This document shows, piece by piece, positions 8,098 through 17,988 of a stretch of DNA of 64,000 nt. This DNA comes from JACOMS01 sp051252005 (GTDB taxonomy: Bacteria; Pseudomonadota; Alphaproteobacteria; Caulobacterales; Maricaulaceae), in the NCBI GenBank assembly GCA_051252005.1, contig JBPOEZ010000006.1, forward strand, positions 1-64,000. The letters are read 5' to 3'. The notes beneath the pieces are model-generated. The model ran no database searches and was not told the origin of the DNA. It saw only the letters and a program-made list of their open reading frames with translations. Position 1 is the first letter of the stretch. Every line of letters begins with the position of its first letter. The translations under genes and the position numbers were made by a program.

Positions 8098-8655
8098 ATG
8101 TCTGAATTTGATTTAAAAGAATATCGTCGCCGTATGGACGGCGCAATTGCGGCGTTGAAGACAGAGTTTTCTGGTCTGCGTACAGGCCGTGCTAACTCCG
8201 CTTTGCTCGATAATGTTATGGTGAAAGCTTACGGTTCGCCGACACCGATCAATCAAGTCGGCTCTGTGAGTGTCCCTGAACCGCGCATGCTGTTGGTGAG
8301 CGTCTGGGATAAGTCGTTGGTCGGCGCTGTTGAACGCGGTATTCGCGAATCAAGTCTTGGTCTTAACCCTGTTGTTGATGGTCAAACCATGCGAATTCCC
8401 ATGCCGCCCCTGACCGAAGAACGCCGCAAAGACCTTGTAAAGGTTGCTGGAACCTATTCTGAAAACGCGAAAATCGCCGTTCGTAATGTTCGCCGCGACG
8501 CTATGGAAACGCTTAAGCGCCTTGAGAAAGACGGTTCTATGAGCGAAGACGAGCAAAAAGCACATTCCGGTGATGTTCAAAAAGAAACAGATGCGGTCGT
8601 TACGATCATTGATGATGCCCTTGGCGTTAAAACCGAAGAGATTTTGCTAGTATAG
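8098..8655 (+). CDS. frr: Ribosome recycling factor
   Basis: Ribosome recycling factor, 185 residues, the standard length. With EF-G it splits post-termination ribosomes. It starts MSEFDLKEYRRRMDGAIAAL and keeps FSGLRTGRANSALLD and the three-helix-bundle segment AKIAVRNVRRDAMETLKRL. Start at 8098 is preceded by AAAGGA. It follows pyrH by 42 nt, as in most bacteria. Confidence 0.97.
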   Translation: MSEFDLKEYRRRMDGAIAALKTEFSGLRTGRANSALLDNVMVKAYGSPTPINQVGSVSVPEPRMLLVSVWDKSLVGAVERGIRESSLGLNPVVDGQTMRIPMPPLTEERRKDLVKVAGTYSENAKIAVRNVRRDAMETLKRLEKDGSMSEDEQKAHSGDVQKETDAVVTIIDDALGVKTEEILLV

Positions 8656-8661
8656 GTCTAT

Positions 8662-9390
8662 ATGAGTTCTGAGCCCAAATATTCTGCGAGTGTCCCCCTC
8701 CACATTGCCATCATTATGGACGGCAATGGACGCTGGGCAAAAGCTCGCCACAGACCAAGAATATTCGGTCATCAAGAAGGCGTAAAGACCGTGCGGCGTG
8801 TTGTTGAGCATGCGGCAAACATTGGCGTTAAGTGTCTGACACTCTATAGCTTTTCGACTGAAAACTGGACGCGCCCTAAGGCCGAAATTTCCGGACTTTT
8901 TCTTCTGTTGAAACAGTACGTGGATTCTGATCTTGAGAAGCTGAATAAAAACAATGTGCGCGTGCGTATCATTGGCCGGCGCAAAGGTTTGCGAGATGAT
9001 TTGCTCAGCGTCATAAAACGCGTTGAAGATACCACGAAAGATAACACAGAGTTTTTCCTCAACATTGCCTTCAATTATGGCGGCCGGGATGACATTTTAA
9101 GAGCTATCGGTAAAGCGGCGCAGAGCGGCGCGGATTTAACGGCTCTCACAGAGGAGGGGCTTTCAGCCCATCTGGATACGGCGGATATTCCCGATCCGGA
9201 TCTTGTTATCCGTACGAGCGGCGAAAAACGCATAAGCAACTTCCTTCTTTGGCAGGCGGCTTACGCCGAGTTTGTTTTCACAGATGTGCTGTGGCCAGAT
9301 TTTTCCAATTCAGATTTGGAAGAGTCCGTGCTTGACTTTCAAAGCCGTAATCGCCGTTTCGGCAGTGTAAACGATGCCGAGGTAGCGTAG
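8662..9390 (+). CDS. uppS: Undecaprenyl diphosphate synthase
   Basis: cis-Prenyltransferase, 242 residues, extending farnesyl diphosphate to C55 undecaprenyl diphosphate, the lipid carrier for peptidoglycan. The active-site motif MDGNGRW is at residues 19-25 with catalytic Asp20. Further family blocks are LTLYSFSTENW, FNYGGRDDI and RTSGEKRISNFLLWQ. It starts 6 nt after frr, so translational coupling is likely. Confidence 0.96.
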   Translation: MSSEPKYSASVPLHIAIIMDGNGRWAKARHRPRIFGHQEGVKTVRRVVEHAANIGVKCLTLYSFSTENWTRPKAEISGLFLLLKQYVDSDLEKLNKNNVRVRIIGRRKGLRDDLLSVIKRVEDTTKDNTEFFLNIAFNYGGRDDILRAIGKAAQSGADLTALTEEGLSAHLDTADIPDPDLVIRTSGEKRISNFLLWQAAYAEFVFTDVLWPDFSNSDLEESVLDFQSRNRRFGSVNDAEVA

Positions 9391-9395
9391 TAATT

Positions 9396-10238
9396 ATGAA
9401 TGATGTGTCAGAAAAAACTGCAAGCTCAAAGTCGACTTGGAAGAACCTTGGCGTAAGAGCTTTATCTGCAGTTATTCTTGTTGGCATATGTTTCTCTCCA
9501 TTTTATTTTGGCGGCGCGCTTTGGGCGGCTCTCGTTGCCTTGCTGGGTTCGCGGCTTGTGTGGGAATGGGTGCGCATGGCGGATCCTGCGCCGCATTGGC
9601 TTTCCTACGCGCTGCCGATTTTTGGATTACTTGCGGCTCTGACCTACATTTATTCTGGTATGATACTCGCGTGCGCTATTATCATTGTTACTACGGCGGT
9701 CTTAACTGTACTTGAGAGGTCTCGGCGCGAGGGCGGATTGTGGGCTGGTTTTGGGTTTCTGTATGTCGCGGTGCCTTGCGCTTTGATTGTTTTACTTCGC
9801 GGAAACGAATCCGGATTTGCTGCGCAAGGCTTTTTATTGGTGACATTCCTGATTATCGTTGTCGGGGCGGCTGATACGGGTGCCTATTTCGGCGGGTCAT
9901 ACTTTAAGGGCCCAAAGATGGCGCCGAAGCTTAGCCCTAAGAAAACATGGTCAGGCTTCGTTTCTGGCTATATTGCGGGGTCTTTGTTCGGCGCGGCCTT
10001 TGCACTGATAACCGGATTTTCGCCGATCACAGGCGCGCTTATTGCTGGGCCTGTTATTATATTCTCTGTCATTGGTGACTTTCTTGAGAGCGGCTTGAAA
10101 CGGCGCTTGGAAGTTAAAGATACGGGCGAGCTACTGCCCGGTCATGGCGGGCTTTTGGACCGTGTCGATTCGCTTATGATGGTTGTTTTCGTAGCGACGA
10201 TTGCTTTGGCGGTCTGGCCGGGCCTTTGGCCGCTCTAA
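9396..10238 (+). CDS. cdsA: Phosphatidate cytidylyltransferase
   Basis: Integral membrane CDP-diacylglycerol synthase, 280 residues with about eight hydrophobic segments. The family signature is intact near the C-terminus: SGLKRRLEVKDTGELLPGHG followed by GLLDRVDS. It makes the precursor of all phospholipids. It begins 5 nt after uppS and ends 1 nt before dxr. Confidence 0.96.
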   Translation: MNDVSEKTASSKSTWKNLGVRALSAVILVGICFSPFYFGGALWAALVALLGSRLVWEWVRMADPAPHWLSYALPIFGLLAALTYIYSGMILACAIIIVTTAVLTVLERSRREGGLWAGFGFLYVAVPCALIVLLRGNESGFAAQGFLLVTFLIIVVGAADTGAYFGGSYFKGPKMAPKLSPKKTWSGFVSGYIAGSLFGAAFALITGFSPITGALIAGPVIIFSVIGDFLESGLKRRLEVKDTGELLPGHGGLLDRVDSLMMVVFVATIALAVWPGLWPL

Positions 10239-10239
10239 T

Positions 10240-11415
10240 ATGGCTACGCGGCGTCTAACAATTCTAGGCTCTACGGGGTCTATTGGCGATAGTACGCTCG
10301 ACCTTATACGGCGCAGCGCTCCGGGGGAGTTTCGCATTACGGCGCTGACGGCCAATTCCAACGCGCAAAAACTGGCCGCGCAGGCCATAGAGTTTGGCGT
10401 GGAGTATGTAGCGCTTGCTGACCCCCAGTTCGGGCCAGAGCTTAAAGATGCCCTGGCCGGTCATGACGTGAAAATAGGTGTTGGACCCAAGGCCCTTATT
10501 GAAGCCGCTGCGCGAGAGACGGATTTTTGCATGGCTGCTATCATTGGCGCTGCGGGGCTGAAGCCTACGCTGGCCGCCGTTGACCAAGGCATTCATGTCG
10601 GACTTGCCAATAAAGAATGCATTGTGTGCGGGGGCGGGTTTTTCATGAACCGCGTAAAGGCTGCCAAGGCGACGCTTTTGCCCGTAGATTCCGAGCATAA
10701 TGCTATTTTCCAAGTCTTAGAACCTGCGAATCCCAAGGGTGTTAAACGCTTGATTTTAACCGCAAGCGGGGGGCCGTTCCGAACGGTTTCTAAAGAAGAC
10801 CTGGCAAACGTTACGCGTGAGGACGCGCTTGATCATCCTGTTTGGAGTATGGGCGCTAAGATTACCATTGATTCTGCTACGCTCATGAATAAGGGCCTTG
10901 AATTGATTGAGGCGAGCTATCTTTTTGATCGTCCGAGCGCGGACATTGATATTGTTATCCATCCGCAATCTATCGTGCATTCGATGGTGGAGTATGTTGA
11001 CGGATCGGTTCTGGCGCAGTTGGGGTCGCCAGACATGCGAACGCCCATTGCTTATGCTTTGGGCTGGCCTGAGCGTATGCCCGCGCCGGTCGAGCGGCTG
11101 AACTTAACGGCCATGTCTGATCTGACATTTTATGAGCCGGATATGGATAAATTCCCCGCATTGGCACTAGCAAGATATGCATTAGAGACTGGCGGAGCCG
11201 CGCCAAACATTCTCAATGCCAGTAACGAAGTCGCCGTAGAAGCATTTTTGGCGAATCGGATAAAGTTTTTGGATATTGCTAAAGTCGTGGAACGGACCTT
11301 AGAAATACAAGCGGGGCGCTCCTACTTTGCAAAAATACAACATAGCGTTGAGGATATTATCGCCATAGACGAACAGGCCCGCCGTACTGCGAGTGATTTG
11401 ATCAAGGCCTTGTGA
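10240..11415 (+). CDS. dxr: 1-deoxy-D-xylulose 5-phosphate reductoisomerase
   Basis: Second enzyme of the non-mevalonate isoprenoid pathway, 391 residues, NADPH-dependent. It has the Rossmann motif LGSTGSIGDSTLDL, the metal/substrate segment LPVDSEHNAIFQ, the flexible-loop region SGGPFRTVSKEDL, and ALGWPERM. ATG at 10240 is 1 nt after the cdsA stop. It supplies precursors to the upstream uppS. Confidence 0.96.
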   Translation: MATRRLTILGSTGSIGDSTLDLIRRSAPGEFRITALTANSNAQKLAAQAIEFGVEYVALADPQFGPELKDALAGHDVKIGVGPKALIEAAARETDFCMAAIIGAAGLKPTLAAVDQGIHVGLANKECIVCGGGFFMNRVKAAKATLLPVDSEHNAIFQVLEPANPKGVKRLILTASGGPFRTVSKEDLANVTREDALDHPVWSMGAKITIDSATLMNKGLELIEASYLFDRPSADIDIVIHPQSIVHSMVEYVDGSVLAQLGSPDMRTPIAYALGWPERMPAPVERLNLTAMSDLTFYEPDMDKFPALALARYALETGGAAPNILNASNEVAVEAFLANRIKFLDIAKVVERTLEIQAGRSYFAKIQHSVEDIIAIDEQARRTASDLIKAL

Positions 11416-11467
11416 TCATGTGTGAAATAGGTCAAATTCTAACGATAATTTTATTTCGAGCTTTGTA

Positions 11468-12661
11468 GTGTCATTGATTTTTTCAACTGTGATTTTTCTA
11501 ACTAGTTTTCTGGCGATATTGTCGTTCCTCGTCTTCTTTCACGAGCTAGGACATTATTCAGTTGCGCGGTTTTTTAATGTTGCTGTTGAGCGGTTCTCGA
11601 TTGGCTTCGGGAAACCGATTGCGCGTTGGAAAGGCAAGTCTGGCACAGAGTGGGTCTTCGGCCGTCTCCCGATTGGCGGCTATGTGAAGTTTCTTGGGGA
11701 TGCAAGGGCGGCGAGTAATCCTGATACCTCGCAGCTTGAAGCCATAAAGGATAATCTTGAAACTGAGTATGGCGGGGATGTCGTCAGCGAGTGCTTCCAC
11801 TTTAAGCCCTTGTGGCAGCGCACCTTGATTGTCTTAGCGGGGCCGATAACTAATCTGGTTTTAGCGATTGTTATTTTTGGTTTTCTTGCGCTTTTATATG
11901 GCCGTACAGAGCCGCACTCTGTTGTTACAGGTGTGTCTCCTGGCGGCGCGGCAGAAGCTGCGGGCGTTTTGGCGGGCGATAAGTTCCTAACGCTCGACCG
12001 GCATGATGTGAAAGAACGGTCTGATTTTGTTGCCTATGTGAGCCTTCGCAGTGACGAGACGATGACGGCGGAGGTCTTGCGGGACGGTGAGATTGTTATC
12101 TTGGAGATTACGCCTCGTCGTATGGAGCGTAAGGACTGGCTCGGCGGCGTAAGCGCTATAGGCACGGCGGGCGTTTATGTGGGATCGCGTACAGAAGTCA
12201 CGGAATACAGCTATAACCCGCTGACCGCTTTGGGTTACGGTACAGAGCAGGTTGGGCAAACAATTGCCATGACAGGGACTTATGTGAAACGGCTTTTCCA
12301 AGGCCGTGAAAACGGCAAAGCACTTGGCGGGCCGGGGCGTATTGCAACGATGACAGGAAAAACGGCGGTCGATATTTCAAAGATGGATGTGCCCTTTGCC
12401 GACAAGATGAAAATACTTTTCCGGACACTTTTATACTTATCGGCGGCTATTTCTGTGGGTTTAGGTGTCGCAAATTTAATGCCAATTCCGGCACTGGACG
12501 GTGGACATTTGCTCTACTACGGGTATGAAGCGCTTGCGGGTCGTCCGCTTAGTGAAAAAAAGCAGGAGTTTGGGTTTCGGATAGGGTTTGCATTATTGCT
12601 TACCGCATTGGTCTTTCTTACTATTAATGATATTAGCTACGTCCGTAGCATGTTCTCCTAA
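11468..12661 (+). CDS. rseP: Site-2 metalloprotease RseP/MmpA
   Basis: Inner-membrane intramembrane zinc protease, 397 residues. The zinc motif HELGH is at residues 25-29 in the first membrane segment, a PDZ domain lies around 125-200, and the conserved LMPIPALDGGH, which carries the third ligand, lies near 337-347. In Caulobacter the homologue MmpA releases the polarity factor PodJ; in E. coli RseP cleaves RseA. It starts with GTG and its stop abuts the bamA start directly. Confidence 0.94.
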   Translation: MSLIFSTVIFLTSFLAILSFLVFFHELGHYSVARFFNVAVERFSIGFGKPIARWKGKSGTEWVFGRLPIGGYVKFLGDARAASNPDTSQLEAIKDNLETEYGGDVVSECFHFKPLWQRTLIVLAGPITNLVLAIVIFGFLALLYGRTEPHSVVTGVSPGGAAEAAGVLAGDKFLTLDRHDVKERSDFVAYVSLRSDETMTAEVLRDGEIVILEITPRRMERKDWLGGVSAIGTAGVYVGSRTEVTEYSYNPLTALGYGTEQVGQTIAMTGTYVKRLFQGRENGKALGGPGRIATMTGKTAVDISKMDVPFADKMKILFRTLLYLSAAISVGLGVANLMPIPALDGGHLLYYGYEALAGRPLSEKKQEFGFRIGFALLLTALVFLTINDISYVRSMFS

Positions 12662-15100
12662 ATGGTCGATTCTATGGGAATTTCTTTTAAATTTCAGCGC
12701 ATTTTTACCCGCCACTGCGTAGCGGTAACCGTTCTCTTGATGGGATGCTTCTTTGGTAGCCTGTCTTCCGCGCAAGATGCGCCGGAGGTCTTTGAGACAC
12801 CGACTATAATCAAATCCATTCAAGTGCAGGGTAATCAACGTGTTGAAGCTAATACGGTTGCTTCCTACTTGCTCTTTGCTCCTGGCGATCCGTTCAGCGA
12901 AGCGCGGGTCGATTTGTCAGTTAAAACGCTATATTCTACAGGCTTATTTGCCGATGTAGCGATTGACCCCCGTGATGGCAACGTTCTCATTCAAGTGATT
13001 GAAAACCCAATCATAAACCGTGTTATTCTGGAGGGGAATAAGTCCCTCAAGGACGAAAAAATTACTGATGAAGTCGAGGCCTCACCGCGATCAATTTTCA
13101 CGCGATCTAAAATTCAAGAAGATGTGCAGCGTATCATCGAGCTTTATCGCCAGTCGGGCCGTTTCGCGGCCAATGTTGTCCCGAAAGTTGTTCAGCAACC
13201 CCAGAACCGTGTTGATCTGATTTTTGAAATTACAGAAGGCCCCGTAACGGGCGTGAAGCGAATCAATATGATCGGCAACAATGAATATACAGATAGCGTA
13301 TTGCGTAAAGAGATCGTCACAGCCGAATCTATTTGGTGGAAGTTTTTCTCCTCGAATGACAATTATGATCCAGGTCGGTTGGAATTTGACCGAGAACAGC
13401 TCCGCAAGTTTTATACGGACCGTGGATTTGCTGACTTCCGTGTAGTATCTGCTGTGGCGGAGCTAACACCGGATCAAGAAGACTTCTATATCACCTTTAC
13501 CTTGGATGAAGGCGAAGAGTACCGGTGGGGCGAAATTACCGTGGAAACTGAACTTGAGACTTTGGATAAAGGCCTTCTCGAGCGGATCGTCGGTATTAAA
13601 AGCGGTGACATTTATAAGGCCAGTACTGTTGAAACGGCGATTGAAAGCTTAACATTTGCTGCGGGAACATCCGGTTATGCCTTCGTTGATATTCAACCAG
13701 ACATCAAACGGAACCGCGACACGAAGACGGTTGATTTGGTCTTTAATCTCGTGGAAGGACCGCGTGTCTACATTGAGCGGATTGATGTTGTAGGCAATAC
13801 GACCACGTTGGATTATGTCATTCGCCGCGAACTTGAGCTTGTAGAAGGTGATGCCTTTAACCGTATCCTTCTTGATCGATCACGGAACCGCGTTCGGGCG
13901 CTTCGTTTCTTCGAAGACGTTGAAATCACAGAGACTCAAGGTAGCTCGGCTGATCGCGCTATTGTGGAAGTTAAGGTCAAAGAACAGCCGACCGGCGAGC
14001 TGTCTTTCAGTGCGGGTTTCTCATCAGCGGACGCCTTCCTTGTTGATCTTTCGATCACGCAGAGAAACTTACGTGGACGAGGGCAGCTTATGCGCTTCGT
14101 TATCCGTGGTAGTTCGAACAGGCGTGAAATTGACCTGCGCTTCACTGAACCTCGTTTCTTAGGACGGAACTTGGCGGCAGGGGTTGAACTGTTTGATGTG
14201 ACATTGGACTTCTTGGATGAGGCGGGTTTTAGACAGTCCCGAACAGGCGGCCTAATCAGTCTCGCATTTCCTGTGACCGAGTATACATCACTTTCAACGC
14301 GTTATTCGCTTAGGACTGAAGATGTTGAGGTTCCTACTGGTACCTGTACCGGAAATCCAAGCACTCAGGCAGCCAATGCAAGTAGCTTGTGTGACCCGAC
14401 AACCGGATTGCCTTATGGGCAGCGATTGTCTTCCATTTTGGGCTATACCTTTGCTTGGGATCGTCGGAATGACCCAATCACACCGACACGCGGGTTTGAC
14501 CTTCGTCTTTCGCAGGATTTTGCTGGCGTCGGCGGTGATGTGAAATATCTACGAACTGACGTTCGGGGTAATATTTATCGCGGCCTTTATAAAAATATAA
14601 TTGCTAGTGCGAGTATTTCTGGTGGTTACATTACTGGTTGGGGTGGTCAGCCCGTCCAAATTAACGACCGCTATTTTAAGGGTAGTAATGACTTTCGCGG
14701 CTTTGATAACGCTGGTATAGGACCACGTATTTTGCAGACAACAGTCGACCCCATCACTGGTGAAGTCACAACTCTTCGCGGGCAAGCTCAAGGTGGTAAA
14801 GCATTTGGCCTCGCGACCGGAGAGGTGAGTTTTCCTCTTCCAATTGCAAATTTATTAGGTAGTTTGTTCGTTGAAGCAGGCACAGTGGGTCTGCTTGACG
14901 ATGAATTCAAATTTGAATTGGTAAATGGCGATGTGACGACAGAGATTATCGATGATCTTTCTATCCGTGCTACAGTTGGTGCCAGTATATTCTGGGAATC
15001 GCCTTTCGGACCGATCCGGTTCGACTTCACACAACCGCTCAAGAAGTACCCATATGATGAGCGAAAATCATTTCAATTTACGACACGTACAAGGTTCTAA
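12662..15100 (+). CDS. bamA: Outer membrane assembly factor BamA
   Basis: Core of the BAM complex, 812 residues. A signal peptide (hydrophobic VAVTVLLMGCFFGSL, cleavage around SSA-QDAP) is followed by five POTRA domains, the first opening IIKSIQVQGNQRVEANTV, and a C-terminal 16-strand beta-barrel ending in phenylalanine (TTRTRF), the usual outer-membrane signal. The annotated ATG directly follows the rseP stop; an ATG four codons in (12674) is also possible. Its lipoprotein partner bamE is at 55055-55561. Confidence 0.96.
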   Translation: MVDSMGISFKFQRIFTRHCVAVTVLLMGCFFGSLSSAQDAPEVFETPTIIKSIQVQGNQRVEANTVASYLLFAPGDPFSEARVDLSVKTLYSTGLFADVAIDPRDGNVLIQVIENPIINRVILEGNKSLKDEKITDEVEASPRSIFTRSKIQEDVQRIIELYRQSGRFAANVVPKVVQQPQNRVDLIFEITEGPVTGVKRINMIGNNEYTDSVLRKEIVTAESIWWKFFSSNDNYDPGRLEFDREQLRKFYTDRGFADFRVVSAVAELTPDQEDFYITFTLDEGEEYRWGEITVETELETLDKGLLERIVGIKSGDIYKASTVETAIESLTFAAGTSGYAFVDIQPDIKRNRDTKTVDLVFNLVEGPRVYIERIDVVGNTTTLDYVIRRELELVEGDAFNRILLDRSRNRVRALRFFEDVEITETQGSSADRAIVEVKVKEQPTGELSFSAGFSSADAFLVDLSITQRNLRGRGQLMRFVIRGSSNRREIDLRFTEPRFLGRNLAAGVELFDVTLDFLDEAGFRQSRTGGLISLAFPVTEYTSLSTRYSLRTEDVEVPTGTCTGNPSTQAANASSLCDPTTGLPYGQRLSSILGYTFAWDRRNDPITPTRGFDLRLSQDFAGVGGDVKYLRTDVRGNIYRGLYKNIIASASISGGYITGWGGQPVQINDRYFKGSNDFRGFDNAGIGPRILQTTVDPITGEVTTLRGQAQGGKAFGLATGEVSFPLPIANLLGSLFVEAGTVGLLDDEFKFELVNGDVTTEIIDDLSIRATVGASIFWESPFGPIRFDFTQPLKKYPYDERKSFQFTTRTRF

Positions 15101-15101
15101 T

Positions 15102-15698
15102 ATGTTTAACTTCAAATTATTCCGCAACACCTCGATGGGCGTTGCCATCGCTTTGGTTATGTCGGTAACAGCTGCTGCGCAAACCAAGGTTCTCGTCGTT
15201 GATTCTAGTAAGGTCGTAAACGAATCCGAAGTTGGTAAGCATGTGGCCCGTCAGGTCGAAGCTATCTCAAAAACCATGAGTGCTGAACTCCAATCGTCCG
15301 CATCTACACTTAAAGCCTCGGGTCAAAGCCTTAATGCTGAGCTGCAAGGAAAAACCCCTGCTGAGCAACAGCAAGTTATTCAATCACGCCCTGACCTGCA
15401 GAAAAAATATGTTGAGTTCATGACCAATGAGCAAAAAATCGGTCAAGATGCAAAGGTGAAAGAAGCTGAAATTAAGATTACATCTGGTAAGGCTAAAATT
15501 CAAATTGCGAATAAAGTTCAAGAAATTATTGAAGCGATTGCAAAAGAACGCGGCGCTGATCTCGTTCTTGATAAATCAGTGACTATTTATAGTACGCCGA
15601 TCGATATCACGGACGCAGTTATGGACCGTTTGAACAAAGAAATGACTCGCATTAGCGTTGTTCGCGAGCGTTTGCCGCGTAAAGCCCCTGCACAATAA
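15102..15698 (+). CDS. skp: Periplasmic chaperone Skp/OmpH family
   Basis: A 198-residue OmpH/Skp-type chaperone that holds unfolded outer-membrane proteins for BamA. It has a signal peptide ending near TAAAQTKVLVVD, followed by a long charged helical region typical of the Skp tentacles. The start at 15102 is 1 nt after the bamA stop. Longer upstream in-frame starts would lie inside bamA. Confidence 0.88.
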   Translation: MFNFKLFRNTSMGVAIALVMSVTAAAQTKVLVVDSSKVVNESEVGKHVARQVEAISKTMSAELQSSASTLKASGQSLNAELQGKTPAEQQQVIQSRPDLQKKYVEFMTNEQKIGQDAKVKEAEIKITSGKAKIQIANKVQEIIEAIAKERGADLVLDKSVTIYSTPIDITDAVMDRLNKEMTRISVVRERLPRKAPAQ

Positions 15699-15722
15699 GG
15701 TGAAGAGTTTGAGGCGCGAAAC

Positions 15723-16724
15723 ATGCTAGATCCGCGCTTCTATAAGCCCTTGGGCCCTGTGCCTCTTGGCGAATTGATCGATGGGCTTGCTGTCGATGTT
15801 GAGCCTAAATTTTTGGACGAAGTTATTGAGGGCGTTGCAACGCTTTCTGACTCGCGCCGCAATGAGATCAGCTTTCTTCAATCAAAAAAATATATAGAGG
15901 GACTTGAGACTGCCAAAGCAACGGCCTGTTTTGTACCCGAAAACCTTGCCTCACTTGCGGGTGCCGCGAGGATTATTCCTTTGGTCTCTAATTTTCCACG
16001 GACTCATTTTGGCCGTGTCACAGCACGCCTTGTTTCTGAGAAAACACTTTTCACCGATGGGGAAATGGATTCTACTGATTTTGTCAACCCAAAGATACAT
16101 CCCACAGTTGTAATTGCGGCGACCGCATTGATTGCACCAGATGTTGAAATTGGTCCCTATTCCGTTATCGGTCCGGGCGTAGAGATTGGCGCAGGTTCAA
16201 AAATCGGTTCTCACGTTACAATACACTTCACGGTCATAGGAAAGAACTGTTTTGTAAAACCGCATGCGTCTATCGGCTCACGGGGCTTTGGTGTTGACGG
16301 CGACGAAAAGGGTGTCTTTGACCTTCCCCACATCGGCCGAGTTATAATGGGGGACCGAGTGAGTGTCGGTTGTCATACATCTATTGACCGCGGGCTTATT
16401 GGCGATACGGTCATCAATGATGACGTGAAAATCGACAATCTTGTTCAAATCGCTCATAATGTTACTCTAGGGGTAGGCACAATGCTTGCTGGGCATGTCG
16501 GCTTATCCGGTAGCTGCAATGTCGGGGCGGGTGTTTTGATGGGCGGCTCAGCGGGCCTTGCTGATCATATAAATGTTGGTGACGGGGCCCGAGTTGCAGC
16601 TTATGCTGGCGTTATGAAGGATATCCCTGCCGGCGAGACGTGGAGCGGTATTCCCGCTATGCCAATCAGAGACCATATGCGTACTATCTCCGCGACGAAG
16701 AAGCTTATTCAAAAGCAAAAGTGA
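15723..16724 (+). CDS. lpxD: UDP-3-O-acylglucosamine N-acyltransferase
   Basis: Third enzyme of lipid A synthesis, 333 residues. The N-terminal uridine-binding domain (ISFLQSKKYIEGLETAKA) is followed by a left-handed beta-helix of hexapeptide repeats from about residue 120 (IAPDVEIGPYSVIGPGVEIG). The C-terminal part has IDNLVQIAHNV, the segment that carries the catalytic His in this family. It is 24 nt after skp in the usual bamA-skp-lpxD-fabZ-lpxA order. Confidence 0.96.
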   Translation: MLDPRFYKPLGPVPLGELIDGLAVDVEPKFLDEVIEGVATLSDSRRNEISFLQSKKYIEGLETAKATACFVPENLASLAGAARIIPLVSNFPRTHFGRVTARLVSEKTLFTDGEMDSTDFVNPKIHPTVVIAATALIAPDVEIGPYSVIGPGVEIGAGSKIGSHVTIHFTVIGKNCFVKPHASIGSRGFGVDGDEKGVFDLPHIGRVIMGDRVSVGCHTSIDRGLIGDTVINDDVKIDNLVQIAHNVTLGVGTMLAGHVGLSGSCNVGAGVLMGGSAGLADHINVGDGARVAAYAGVMKDIPAGETWSGIPAMPIRDHMRTISATKKLIQKQK

Positions 16725-16728
16725 TTTT

Positions 16729-17190
16729 ATGACCAAGACCCATGCTCTACCGATGAACCGAGAGAGGGTCATGGATTTCCTGCCTCACCGTGATCCCATG
16801 TTGTTTGTGGACCGTGTGACGGCTCTGGGCGAAACGAACATTACCATAGAATCAGACGTTGATGCCGACGCGGCCTTTTTTAAAGGGCACTTCCCAGATC
16901 TCCCTATCATGCCTGGTGTCCTCATCGTTGAGACCGTGGCGCAAGCCGGTGTTTTATGCGTCGCTCTGACCAAGGGGCTCGATAAGGATAAATTTATTGC
17001 TTTTACGAATGTTGAGGAAGCAAAGTTTCGGCGACCCGTGTATCCAAACGAAACGATTATTGTTGATGTTGAAATTGTACGCGCGCGCTTACCCTTTTAT
17101 AAGTTTTCTGGAACAGCGCGTGTTGGCGATAAAGTTGTCGCGACTTTAAAGTTTGCCGCAGCGCAAATGGATTTTAAGCAGGACACGTAA
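16729..17190 (+). CDS. fabZ: 3-hydroxyacyl-ACP dehydratase FabZ
   Basis: Hot-dog-fold dehydratase of fatty-acid synthesis, 153 residues. The active-site segment GHFPDLPIMPGVLIVE places the catalytic His at residue 54 and Glu at 68, with FLPHRDPMLFVDRV upstream. It competes with LpxA/LpxD for 3-hydroxyacyl-ACP, which explains its place in this operon. It overlaps lpxA by one base (TAATG). Confidence 0.97.
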   Translation: MTKTHALPMNRERVMDFLPHRDPMLFVDRVTALGETNITIESDVDADAAFFKGHFPDLPIMPGVLIVETVAQAGVLCVALTKGLDKDKFIAFTNVEEAKFRRPVYPNETIIVDVEIVRARLPFYKFSGTARVGDKVVATLKFAAAQMDFKQDT

Positions 17191-17987
17191 TGGCCACTCA
17201 GGTACATCCCACAGCCATAGTTGATCCCAAGGCAGAGCTTGATGACGGGGTTTCTGTCGGGCCATTGTGTGTGGTTGGTGCAGGCGTCAAGCTCCATAAA
17301 AATGTGAAGCTTGTCAGCCAAGTTAATTTGGCCGGAAATACGACAATTGGGGCGGGTTGTGAGCTGTACCCTTTTGTTTCTATGGGCCATCCGCCGCAAG
17401 ATTTTAAGCACCGAGGCGGCGACGTACGGCTTATCATTGGTGAACGATGTATCTTCAGAGAGCTCGTCAATGTTCACCCCGGCACGGATGCAGGGAAGCG
17501 CGATACTATCATAGGTAATGATTGTTACATGATGGTCGGTAGTCATTTGGCTCATGAAGGACATATGGGCAATAATGTCGTTATCTCTAACGGCGCGCAA
17601 ATTGGCGGCTGCGTAACCATTGGCGACCATGCGATTTTAGGCGGATTGTGCGCCGTGCATCAGTTCACCCGTATTGGCGCTCACGCTTTTGTTGGCGGCA
17701 TGGCAACTGTGACAACCGATGTAATTCCCTATGGCTCCGTTATTGGCAACACTGCGCATTTGGCCGGCCTCAATGTGATTGGCTTGAAGCGGCGCGGGTT
17801 TGACCGCAAAGCCGTTCGTGATTTACGGTCTGCTTACCGCCTGCTTTTTGCGCCAGAAGGTACGTTTGCAGAACGGCTTGCTGATGCAGCTCGTCTCTAT
17901 AAAGACCAAGTCCTTGTGATGGAAATTGTAGACTTTATTCGCGATCAACAAAAACGTCCCATCTGCATGCCGCATACCGGAGCTTGA
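17190..17987 (+). CDS. lpxA: UDP-N-acetylglucosamine acyltransferase
   Basis: First enzyme of lipid A synthesis, 265 residues, transferring 3-hydroxyacyl chains from ACP to UDP-GlcNAc. A left-handed beta-helix of hexapeptide repeats runs from the N-terminus; SHLAHEGHMGNN contains the catalytic His. The C-terminal helical domain starts near GLKRRGFDRKAVRDLRSAY. Its start shares a base with the fabZ stop. Confidence 0.97.
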   Translation: MATQVHPTAIVDPKAELDDGVSVGPLCVVGAGVKLHKNVKLVSQVNLAGNTTIGAGCELYPFVSMGHPPQDFKHRGGDVRLIIGERCIFRELVNVHPGTDAGKRDTIIGNDCYMMVGSHLAHEGHMGNNVVISNGAQIGGCVTIGDHAILGGLCAVHQFTRIGAHAFVGGMATVTTDVIPYGSVIGNTAHLAGLNVIGLKRRGFDRKAVRDLRSAYRLLFAPEGTFAERLADAARLYKDQVLVMEIVDFIRDQQKRPICMPHTGA

Positions 17988-17988
17988 C